Assembly (NCBI GenBank): GCA_032209605.1
Contig: JASFXZ010000016.1
Coordinates: 17,298,001-17,362,000 of the forward strand
Source: Mactromeris polynyma
Taxonomy: Eukaryota; Mollusca; Bivalvia; Venerida; Mactridae
Direction of reading: 5' to 3'
DNA length: 64,000 nucleotides
A program made the translations under genes and the position numbers. Shown here piece by piece: positions 14,101 through 23,168 of the stretch. The notes under the pieces are model-generated. The model searched no databases and was not told where the DNA came from. It saw only the letters and a list, made by a program, of their open reading frames with translations. How positions within the stretch are numbered: the first letter of the stretch is position 1; the number at the start of each line of letters is the position of its first letter.

Positions 14101-17100
14101 TACTGCTTCATGTAACTCAGTTCTAGATTCTGCTTTGAAGCTGTATGAATATACTATCTGATTCGTTCAGGGTTTATTTCATTTCATCCTCCGTACACGT
14201 TTACATATTTCATACTGATTCAATTAATAATTATATGAATATGGTCCTAAAGGTCGACTTATTCCTTAATCGACTTACCGTTGCAATGACACCATTTAAA
14301 TAATTAATTTACACTGGTATTAAACACTAAATATATAATTAAAACTTCATACATGTGACAGCATACCTCATGTGTTGTCCTTAGAACGTGCAACTCTTTT
14401 TCAATCGACTGTTTTTCTGCCGTTAATGTCTGAAATATACCAACCTCCATCTGTAATCTTATTGTCATACATTAAAATAGTATACAATACATCTGGTAAA
14501 ATTGCCTATCGTGTTGAATGAATGAGAACGCATAATTATAAGTCAACTTTTCTTTCATTGGACGACACTGAACGTATACAGTAATTAATTGACACTGCTC
14601 GTCAATCCTTCAGTTGGTATGTACATGTACAAATATTTCCACAAGGTAGCATTGCTGTATTTGTTTTAAAATGAAACAAGGGTTTGTTTTGTGCTGATTC
14701 AAAGAATTGTGGAAATTATGTTTTGAAAATTATTTATACGTATAAATAATTTTCAAAACATAATTTCCACAATTCTTTAATAGATACTACGTACGAAGAG
14801 AATGAGTTATAATCCTATGCAAAAAGCGACATAGATAATTATGTAAATATCATGTTAGGAACCTTTGCAGAAATTTGCAGTAAGCTGCGTATTTGTATTC
14901 AAGGAACGATTTTTACCTTTCAAGTTTTTTTGTGCATTTCGTGTCTTGTATCCCTATTGGTTTTTTTAATTGTTTACATACATGTTTGTCTTTTATATTT
15001 TGTTTAGCATTTTAGGCCGCTGTGCGCTTTGTATACATTTCCTGCTCGACTTCTTCATTTGTATGTGTGTTTATTTTCTATTCTTAAGGAAAGCAATCGA
15101 GCAATTAATACCACATAGAAAGAGCCATTCCTGTATACTGCTCCTAATCTTAGTATATATTTCGTCAAACAAAATGATGAATGGTTAGTATTACGCCGCA
15201 CATTTGTTTAATATATATATTTATTTTGTTCCTCACTAAATATGGTTTGTTTTTTAAGTAACAGAACCCGTCTTAATAAATGTAATGCATTTCGGTTTGG
15301 GTTTAGTACCAAGTATACACATGTTTAATAAATGATAAATATGACACAGATCCCAATAGATAATTGCCCTTACAACACCTTCGCTCGTGTTTTATATGCT
15401 GATGTTTCCTCGGATCTGTTTAGGGAGGTATTGTCTTGTGATTTTGACGTTTCTTGTAACAACTTAATCCTTCTTGAATAAATGTAGCTGGTGTCAGTGG
15501 TCATATATACTGCATAGATTTTGGGGTAGTCGTTCGGGAAATATTTACATATTTAAAACAACTGCACAAAACTAGTACTTACATCGTACGTTTGTTCCAT
15601 GTCATGGACGTCTTTCTTAAGTTTCGACATCATTTTCTGAAAATGACAGAAGTGTTATGATGGTCCTGTGCCTTTCATATGATCATACTAGTGTTTGCTT
15701 CATAAAGAAAACCGCCCACACATGATAAGCTAATTGTTTAAATATTAGTTATATTAGTTAGTCATAGATAATACTATTGCAAAGTCCTTTATCAGTTCAT
15801 TGAGGCCAGGAATTTTGGCGGACCTAAAGCTGCTAAAGGTTGAATGATCCTTATACAACTATCGCACCACAAACTTATTTATGGTATAGTATAGATTTAT
15901 TGACCTGTCAAAAGTTGCATGTCTTCATGGTCATTGCACACGATCAATTAGAAATCAGGCCACTTTCGATAAAGACTACTTTATCTTGTGCTTTGACCAT
16001 GAAGATGTGCGAATTTTGACAGGTCAATAAATCTATACAATATATAAATTCACAGTTCTAAACATCATAAACATGTATATATAGCATGAAGTGAAGCAAC
16101 CTTGTTATCAGCCATACCTGGTTTTCTTCTAATTGTTGTTCAAGCCCTAGACTTCTCTCACGTTCCTTCTTTAATTCTTCATCGTCTTCCTCGTCTTCAA
16201 TGTAAATTGTGTATATCAAGTATGGGTTAGTTAAGAATGAGAGGCCTCCGTAGTCGGGTGGTTATGGTCGCTGACTTCGAATCTCTAGCCAATCACCGCT
16301 GCGGTTTCGAATCCCACCAGGGATATTGATTGTCAGGAGACCATTCAGCTGGTATACGGACGGTCGGTGGTTCTACACGAGTGTCAATCTGTTATCGTAC
16401 TACTTACGTTGGATCTGATTATTTACGTGCCATTACCGAAATGATATTAAATACCACAAAACATTTTTTAAATGCTTAAAATTAAATGATCGAATGATGC
16501 GAAATAGTAAGTATACTTTTAACATGACAATTTATATCTTACCATCTTCTATCTGACTGGCGTCTTCAAGCCTTCCAATTGGTCGCGTGTTGGACACCAT
16601 ACGTTTGAGAAAGTTGCTTGGTCGGAATGTGTAATTGGTGATGACATTGTTGCAATCAATGGCTGCAATCTCGTTTTGAATTCGGACTACTTTAGGCATA
16701 GTTTCTACAGCCAGTAAGAAACGCTTGTGAAGCTTATCTTCGTCCCTGAAATCTGTAATTATTTCTTCGACTTGTGATCCAAGTGACTTTATATCCACCT
16801 TCAGTTTGTCGAGTTTATGCTGATGTGCTGATTCTCGCCCTTTGGCATCATCAAGGACTTGCTGTTTTGATCCGACTACGTGTTCTACAAGTGATTTTGC
16901 AAACGTCTCTATATCCGATATTACATCTTTGTTGATCGTTTCAGCAGTTTTTGTATGTGTATCGATTGCGTCCATGTATTTATCCAGGGAGTATTCTAGA
17001 CTTTGAACTTCCTCAAGCAGACGAGCAAGGTCGCCACTGTCTTGGGACCGATGAGACGCATCTACTATATACTCCCATTTACACGAGCTATGGCGCAACA

Positions 17101-17413
17101 ATATGCATTCTACACATCCACAACATTTGTGTTCAGTACAGTAGTGCTTTACTTCCTGCTGTTGATGTTCTGTGCAAGTATCAAAGCGAACGCCGCTGTA
17201 TTGGCTTTTGCTTTTATCGGCATCCGGTAGCAGCACGTGGTCCCTGCACAATTTACTTTTCAAGTGAAGGTCAAAGCATATTTGACAGAAGTATATTGCA
17301 CATTGTGAGCAATAGCCGTCGTTTTCCCTCTTTTCGCACATTCCACAATTTTCCCTTTGACAAATAGTTGTCCCATCATCTACTTCAAAATGGATTTTTC
17401 CACCAACCGCCAT
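2196..17413 (-). CDS. B-box / coiled-coil / Deltex C-terminal (DTC) domain protein, nine coding exons
   Basis: Exons (minus strand, 5' to 3'): 17413-16543, 16194-16118, 15636-15583, 14429-14367, 12357-12295, 11880-11829, 9559-9477, 7483-7311, 2637-2196. All have AG/GT borders and matching phases, and they sum to 1878 bp (625 aa plus TAA). Residues 18-60 are a Cys/His-rich B-box1-like finger (C23, C26, C35, C38, C43, C46, H50, H59). Residues 80-111 are a B-box2 (C80, H83, C92, H95, C103, H108). Coiled coil follows from about 120 to 393. Residues 395-479 match the first part of the Deltex C-terminal domain: QPNG, then FPDGTQS, NRNPGLPYSG, CYLRNDQEGK, LKVAFQRKCIFTV. Exon 9 adds 17 heptads and ends VKQQLEERGIKESDV, like the DTC last helix. 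No RING is visible. DTC domains bind ADP-ribose and work with a RING in Deltex E3 ligases; the role here is inferred. The start ATG lies 2 bp after an acceptor-like tgtag, so a 5' UTR exon is likely. The exon 6 donor was chosen to keep the frame; a donor 2 bp later is also possible. Confidence 0.82.
2265..2621 (-). repeat. Coding minisatellite: 17 heptads (21-bp units) in the last exon of the B-box-DTC gene
   Basis: The exon repeats a heptad starting with Tyr. Units include YNPNHQG, YMPMYQG, YKPMYRG and, at the C-terminal side, the acidic YNPNDEE, YNSNDEE and YNSDDEE. NPNH-type and PMY-type units alternate at first, giving a 42-bp two-unit period, then change to uniform acidic units. The frame stays open across all 357 bp and runs into a DTC-like last helix. 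Open shadow frames on both strands across this array come from the repeat. Confidence 0.9.
5455..5705 (+). repeat. Direct duplication of about 100 bp in intron 8 of the B-box-DTC gene
   Basis: Segments starting near 5455 and 5597 share tttaataacaacatttaaat, then a purine/pyrimidine stretch, gacacgaagtatggaatgtc, and a tail with atcaatatagaga and atgttctt. It is a local duplication with no coding sense. Confidence 0.75.
6253..6800. repeat. 116-bp satellite, about 4.7 copies, each with an internal hairpin
   Basis: The string gaaattcgcg recurs at 6261, 6377, 6493, 6609 and 6725, exactly 116 bp apart. Each unit contains an inverted repeat of about 18 bp (agattcgtgttaccactt and its complement) around a loop of about 25 nt, so every copy could fold into a hairpin. 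The array lies in intron 8 of the B-box-DTC gene. Decayed fragments of the same sequence continue to about 6970. Confidence 0.92.
7311..9559 (-). CDS. Exons 7-8: Deltex C-terminal (DTC) domain core
   Basis: Exon 7 (9559-9477, 83 bp) and exon 8 (7483-7311, 173 bp) encode the DTC core. Recognisable DTC elements in order are QPxG, a beta strand ending FPDGTQ, the NPGxPY loop, a C-Y-L-x-N-D-x-x-G-K-x-x-L segment, and VAFQRxxIFTV. Exon 7 ends in phase 0 at TCG|GTAAGT; exon 8 starts after ttttacag and ends in phase 2. The W-x-x-I-x-H-K-T segment that normally follows in Deltex proteins is not found in exon 8, and I saw no convincing extra exon for it between 7.3 and 2.7 kb. Confidence 0.82.
11829..15636 (-). 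CDS. Coiled-coil micro-exons of the B-box-DTC gene
   Basis: Four small exons (54, 63, 63 and 52/54 bp) encode about 18-21 residues each. The two 63-bp exons are clearly related: both read T/S-x-x-x-x-K-Q-S-I-x-K-E-L followed by a T-H-E/Q end. The two 54-bp-type exons also share a K-L-K-x-x-V pattern. All internal borders are phase 0, so exons could be added or skipped without breaking the frame. This suggests the coiled coil grew by exon duplication. Confidence 0.75.
12064..12240. mobile_element. MITE-B copy 1 (177 bp)
   Basis: Terminal inverted repeats begin actacagtcgg and end ccgactgtagt, and extend inwards through cctcgtttattc / gaataaacgag. It sits in intron 5 of the B-box-DTC gene. The interior (cgaattgaaatgggctattcg, shortened here) matches another copy at 34315-34484. 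No coding capacity, so it is non-autonomous. Confidence 0.8.
13537..13668. mobile_element. MITE-A copy 1 (132 bp foldback)
   Basis: The left arm begins atactggttgttgaca and the right arm ends tgtcaacaacctgtat. Internal arms share aatataacctgtctgtg / cacagacaggttatatt, and the loop is only about 10 nt. It lies in intron 4 of the B-box-DTC gene. A more eroded copy lies at 30945-31066. Confidence 0.82.
14701..14778. repeat. Perfect 78-bp palindrome with no spacer
   Basis: The two 39-nt arms are exact reverse complements and meet at tatacgtata. The left arm starts aaagaattgtggaaattatg and the right arm ends cataatttccacaattcttt. It lies in intron 3 of the B-box-DTC gene, away from the splice sites. 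It could be a young foldback element or form a cruciform; no coding sense. Confidence 0.93.
15889..16038. mobile_element. MITE-E (150 bp foldback)
   Basis: Terminal inverted repeats begin gtatagatttattgacctgt and continue with caaaa; the other end is the complement with minor changes. Inner arms share the tcttcatggtca / tgaccatgaaga pair. It sits in intron 2 of the B-box-DTC gene and has no coding capacity. Confidence 0.8.
16243..16440 (+). mobile_element. tRNA-derived SINE (family S1) in intron 1
   Basis: The head resembles a tRNA: gtagtcgggtggttatggtc fits an A box and gcggtttcgaatccc fits a B box. A body follows with gaccattcagctgg and cggtcggtggttc. A minus-strand fragment with the same body lies at about 62395-62545. 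The tRNA fold looks degenerate, so this is not called a working tRNA gene. Confidence 0.65.
16543..17413 (-). CDS. Exon 1 of the B-box-DTC gene: two B-box zinc fingers plus coiled coil
   Basis: One large exon encodes residues 1-290, the usual molluscan TRIM-like layout in which both B-boxes and the first coiled coil share an exon. The donor reads GATG|GTAAGA, so the exon ends in phase 1 and the split codon becomes Asp with the next exon. An upstream in-frame ATG at 17455 would add 14 hydrophobic residues. I prefer the ATG at 17413 because the MAVGG start follows a good acceptor. Confidence 0.85.
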
Positions 17414-17416
17414 GTC

Positions 17417-19555
17417 TACAGTACAAAGTATGTAAAATTTCGAGAGTATGTACAAAATCAGAAAGTTACAAGTAAACTCGTCAAATTAGTAGATGTGCTC
17501 TCACGCTATGTTGTTATGTTGGTAGGTTAGCAACGACATGCAGGATAGATGTATTGAATTATGTTTGTGCTTGTAATTTAATTATGTTTAGTGTCTCTAG
17601 TGCACAAGAAAATATCGTACTACATTTGTATTCACCTTTAATTTTTGGCAAAATAGACGATAATTTCCTGTTTATCATCCCCGGTTGATGAATAATTAAG
17701 CAATACGATCCCGTACATGAATTCTATTATGATATTCAAAACTAGATATACATATCGACTACTGTAATACCCGCTCGTGTTCAATTACGTATAATACCGT
17801 TATATAAAATGTGATTAGAGTCATCCATGTATTGTTTTTACAATGTATACAATTTTGATAAACACTGCACTGCCATCATTTAACAAGTCGTTACGTGACA
17901 AGTACAGTAAAACTGTCATCGGATCTAGCTATAAGTTTGATCCATATATTGTCCGAGGCATCTATGGTTTACATGTGTATGTACGAACTGCCTGTTCCCG
18001 GTACAATGCACTAAGCATACTGAAATCTATGCGTTGTTTGTGTTGTCATATTGAATGCACGTCGATCAATATTCATAGCATTACGCAAATGAAAGGAAAA
18101 TAAAAGGTTAATATATAGACTCACAGGCACAACAGGTATAAACCAAATTCGATAGGCCTTTCACTATCGATTTATCAATTATATTGGGTATAGGGTGGGA
18201 AGGTTGTTTTAATCAAGTCATGATATCACTTTAACTCGCTGTAAATATGTGTAAACACCCCTATAATCGATATTAAGGAAAAAACGACAATGAAAGAAAT
18301 AGCGAATTTGAGTTATAGTGTTCGTTCATGGAAAACAAATAATATGTAAACATTGCATTAAAAATGTATTGACCTACCTAGTGCATATAGCCTGATTGGT
18401 TATACTTCGAACACAATGTATAGAACACAAACACCTCAAAACACCTGAATCTCTTGATATCAAATGCCCGGATATAACAGGGGAGATAATTAATAATGAA
18501 TGTTATCCTTTTGAATGTTAACTCCATACGTTGCAAGGTATGAAGTATATTTGATATGTTAAAACTTCTGGTTTAAATATTTCACGCACGTATACAGTAA
18601 ATTAGAAATAATCCTAGGCAGAACTTAAACAAAGCACTAAACGTACACTAGCTGAGTCTGGCTATATTAAGTTAAATTGTAATAACAGAACCCTCTAGTA
18701 GTAAAGAACATGTCCCTTATCTGCTCTGCGACCGTGACATCGGAGTACTTGAAATAGCTAATATTGGCACACATCTAAAATTCAATGTTTAATCGTTAAA
18801 GACCTTGCATGAAATTATCATTTTAAATCATTATAATGGAAGTTAAAGAGAGATAAAGTCGTCGCCACATACACAAGACAATGCCTCCATATACAGAACC
18901 CCGGGAAAACAACATTCCACAAAAATCCATTGAGGAGTTGCAACGGTAAATACGCATGGGAACAGGGGCGCAAGGAATGGCCTGACCGACCGTAACTAAT
19001 GACAACTATAAGGAGGGTTAATGAGCACAAACATTGAGGGGATTTAATGGGTGGAATACGTCATGGAATAAGTCAAGAAAGCTTAAAACAATCGGCCGAA
19101 AATATGCATGCATCAAAGATCTGTAAACGTGTGTATATCTTCTGTTCGGAAGGTGTTAAAGAAAGTACAGGCTTGTTTATTTGGACGAAGACGATGACAC
19201 TTTAAGTACATATGCTCGTCACTTAATGCCAAAAGAATGAATAATTCCAGTAGTTAGATATTTAAAGCATCACAAGTTCATGTTTTGTATAACAAATGTA
19301 TAAGTCTAAGTACTAGTCTGTCGTTTTTCGGAATATCTCTTATAAACTGTTGACAGGTTTATACTGACTTGCATCACTTACATTCAATGTCATCATTTTT
19401 TAGGGCGTTCATACGACCTATGATAATGTTCAATAAGAAATATTGTACTCTAAGATTTATCAGAAGCCACAGCACCTCTATTTTAGATCCAATTATATCG
19501 CAAAAGTCAATGTACTTCTCTAAATGTACTGTATTTTAAGAAATTATCCCTGGTG
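17417..19555. other. Upstream intergenic DNA of the B-box-DTC gene
   Basis: No gene is supported. A repeat (R3) at about 18165-18315 contains cacccctataatcgatatt and aatgaaagaaatagc, and matches 54215-54345 in the same orientation. A segment at about 18868-18920 matches 1228-1300. The promoter and 5' UTR exon of the B-box-DTC gene probably lie here, but I cannot place them. Confidence 0.5.
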
Positions 19556-19559
19556 ATGC

Positions 19560-20735
19560 GCAATTCAATTCAATAGTTTATTGCATAAACAGGCCTCCGG
19601 CCCATACACAAATATACACAACATTTGATGAATTTTACAAAGTGAAGTATATGTTCAATAATAATACATATATCAAGCGTACATATCACGTATCAACATT
19701 ATAATTTAACGTCATGATAAAATAACGATAATAATTTAAATTCTATTTCAGTTCAATATATGATACGATGATACAATACAACACAATACAATATTTTTAT
19801 TGCAACAACATTTTATACATTTAAATGTGAAGCATAAATTTAATAAAAACACAATGCATATATGCACTTATCAACATCATAAATTTGCTTCATGATAATA
19901 TAAAAAGAATCATTTAAATTCTAATTCAATTAAATATAGACATGTGTTGTGCCCTTTCTTTAAATGCATAATATAAATACATAGCTAAACGACGAATTAT
20001 ATTCTCATTTTCTTCCGACATTAGGTTGTAAAAATTATCTACTGTAGCATTATTAACATAGTGAATTGGTATATAATTGGATCGAATATGGTTATACAAT
20101 GGGCATATAAGAACAAAATGGTATTCATCCTCTATAGCACATTCGCAATAAGGATGGTCACGATGCTCTACAGAGATGCAATGATACCTACATTTCTCAA
20201 TCATCAGACAGTGGGACGAGCTTCTAAAGTTTGCCATACATTTTCTAAATTTTCCAACATCTATAGCAGTAACATATTTTTCAACATTGTAATTTAACTT
20301 GAAATTTACATAATGACACAGTTTCCTTGTTTCTATACACCTAGAATGCCATCTCTGTATGTGCTGATCTTTTAATCTGTGCACATATTGTAATAAAAAC
20401 AGTTTCGGATTACTTACCTCTTTGGTTTCCCAGATATAACCAAACCCATTACTATATAAATGTATGCGAACTTCAGATGCCCAATTTCTGTAACCAAGGC
20501 TGTCATAATACTTTAACATTTCATAGCATAATCGTATACATCTATACCTAGGCATAGTAAGCAAACGCAACCAATATTTAATAACACTCTTTGATGAATA
20601 TACATACATAGGATATCTGCCTACATCACCCAATATTGCATCATTACATGATTTTGTGTTTACATTTAAAAATCGTTTACATGCATAAACTTGTAAAACT
20701 TCAATACATAATACAATTGGTGTATTTTATTGAAT
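19560..20735 (-). mobile_element. 5'-truncated LINE (non-LTR retrotransposon) fragment
   Basis: The minus strand encodes the C-terminal end of a non-LTR ORF2-like protein from about 20730 to 19926. It has a typical linker (VYACKRFLNVN, then AILGDVGRYPMYV), an IKYWLRL segment, and a C-terminal Cys-His motif of type C-x-C-x8-H-x4-C-P (YCECAIEDEYHFVLICPLY). No reverse transcriptase domain is present. An in-frame TAA near 20730 and a likely frameshift there (NKIHQ continues in another frame) point to decay. The 3' UTR runs to about 19560, ends with an AATAAA-containing stretch, and holds an internal duplication (about 19620-19745 versus 19800-19930). Confidence 0.78.
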
Positions 20736-23073
20736 TTGGGTGAGGTACGTTACCTTTCCGAAATCCATTTTCCATGACCAAAATTCACTTCCAATGTACA
20801 ATCTGTACTATATATTGACAATTTATATACATAAATACATATTCGCAACCGGTGTACAGAATCACCGAAAAGCCGGATAGCACCTAACGGCAAATACATT
20901 TCGGTCTTTAAAGTTAATATTAATTAATTTCATGTTTTATGCTTGAAATATCACGAATTGTGTTGTTTTTTATACTTGTTCACGGAAATGTGATTTACTC
21001 AGTGTATTTATATATCGGGTTTATTTATGTGCAAACATTCCGGTCCGCAGCGGTGAAGTGTTGAAAAACTTTTAGATATTTTGTCATTAAGTCCCAACTA
21101 CTTGAACTCCAACATATATTCTAACATATCTGGTTATTAATATAGTTGAATCTTACTACCCATAGCATGTGTATTGATATTATTTGTGCTTACCAATCCA
21201 GACCAAAAATCAAACCGTTCACTAGATGGACAAATGTACACGTCTTTCTTGCGGTTGTTACGTATTCCGTTGTGTATGGTGATAATGAACAACTTGCGCA
21301 CGATACATAGATGCAACTATAGTTCATTTCTTAGCGTTTATAAATGTGAAGAAACTAGAAACAAAAGTCGTTTGTGATGATCCTAGTTTTAGTGATTAAG
21401 ACAAACGTTTGGTCACTTTTAAAGGGGCATGTTTTCGTACTTGTACGGATTGTACCTCATGGAACTTGCGCGCAGAAATTTGACAGGTCAAGAGTGCCAA
21501 TACCTTAACCACCGGGGAAAGTAAAAGTTTATTTCATGTACATGTTTTGTACAACATATAGTATTGCCCAACATTACTTTCGTTGTAACACGTGTTTGGT
21601 GTATTAAATCTTTAAACTGAATTCATTACTTCAATACTTTATACAGTTTTAGATATACTAGTGTTACAACTGCATCGTTGATTTATACATTGTGAATATG
21701 ATAAAGGGGGGTTTTATAGCTTATAGTTCAAAAGGAACAGAAACATGTTTTCTTGATAGAAGTGTTAGACGTTGATGAACTCCACATAAAATAGGCGATG
21801 TTGCTCCAGGAATGGAACAATATTTCAGGACATAAAATGTATTGAATGTAATGCGGTTCGGGTACTGATACGTCGTTGACAGACCGAGCCCAGATCTCAA
21901 GAAGCATCTCAAAATCTCAATCTGAACTAATTATCATCTCAAATATTGTTTCAAATTGTGTTTTTTTTAAACCGGGCTCCAAATCACTATCACAAAATGT
22001 TCAGTATTGGCACTAGTTATATTACACTAATTTTCCTTTAAAATAACGAACTTTTGAATCTTTACGTCACTTATATATAAAACTAATTGAAGTAATGGAA
22101 GATGAATACGAAACAAGTTACTCCAATATTTCGGTAGCTTCAAAAATATCGGACGATTATTCATGTGTTCAATATATAATAATAATATATGCCAATTAAG
22201 GGACAAAACTCAACATTATTCAACTGCAATTGGCTTACATGAAGACCAGTTCATGATTTGATCAAATGTCCATGTAAGCAATTTCAGGTTATGAGTCCTG
22301 GATAGGTAGATGAAAGCTATAAATGAGCGTTGCTATGCGATTTACAATCTCTTCTGTAAGGGACGTCATTACAAGAAAAAGCAACATGTGACGACACTAT
22401 TTGCAATCAGGAAAGAATATTTACTCCATATGTGCACTTAGTTTTCATATTTCCACATGGGGCAAATCTAATAAGAATCTTACATGCATTTAATATAATA
22501 ATTATACAGACATTGTACAAATGTTTATAATAATTGAAAACAACACTGATTACATAAATATATATATCAGTTTTAAGCAATAAGCGCATGTTAGAAATAA
22601 TAATATCAGATAAGCGCAGACAAATACACAACAAACAGACGAAGCACGCATTGCCGATTCTACAAAATAAAGTTGATGGCTGACGGAGAGTTGTATTCAC
22701 TTATGAGTGTGAGGAGTTGCCATATCGTTCCACACTGACACAGTCGTTTACCTAAGTTTTTTTTTAAATATGGTTTACACATGGAATGTGAAACGTTCTG
22801 TTTTTCATAATAGCAACTGAACTGTCGATCGGGAAGTAGTATTTTTTATTGTTCAACGTTCGTGTTGTCCGCGATGTTTTGACTGAATATAATACGTCTT
22901 AAGACGTGTAAAGTATTCATTGTCCGTTAAGTATGGTCAGAAACATTGATGCTGGTAATTAAGTAGTCTTAACGCGAAATGCAACATTGTACATGTACTT
23001 ATTTTAACCCGATTATAACCTGGATCGATTTTCACCCGTTAACAATTATTGTGTATGGTCAACTAAGTGACTC
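20736..23073. other. Intergenic DNA with repeat R1 copy 3 and a MITE-F fragment
   Basis: Positions 22570-22975 match 620-1085 (aataagcg.atgttagaaata, tccacactgacacag, gtcttaagacgtg). The segment at 21145-21180 (cccatagcatgtgtattgat) matches 525-555, so a larger duplicated block may have been interrupted by insertions. Positions 22322-22393 resemble one arm of the MITE at 29117-29311. No gene is supported. Confidence 0.55.
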
Positions 23074-23127
23074 GGATATTTAAGCCTGGACATTTTATCG
23101 GGATATTTAAGTCTGGACATTTTATCG
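23074..23127 (+). promoter_or_regulatory. Tandem 27-bp duplication just upstream of the thioredoxin 1 start
   Basis: Two adjacent 27-bp units (ggatatttaag, c/t, ctggacattttatcg) differ at one base and end 41 bp before the ATG. Each contains a TATTTAA-like stretch. They could be duplicated core-promoter or 5' UTR sequence; the position supports this but no transcript evidence is available. Confidence 0.5.
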
Positions 23128-23168
23128 GACGGTCAATCTGTGGATATCAGTTTACAGCACCAGTCACA

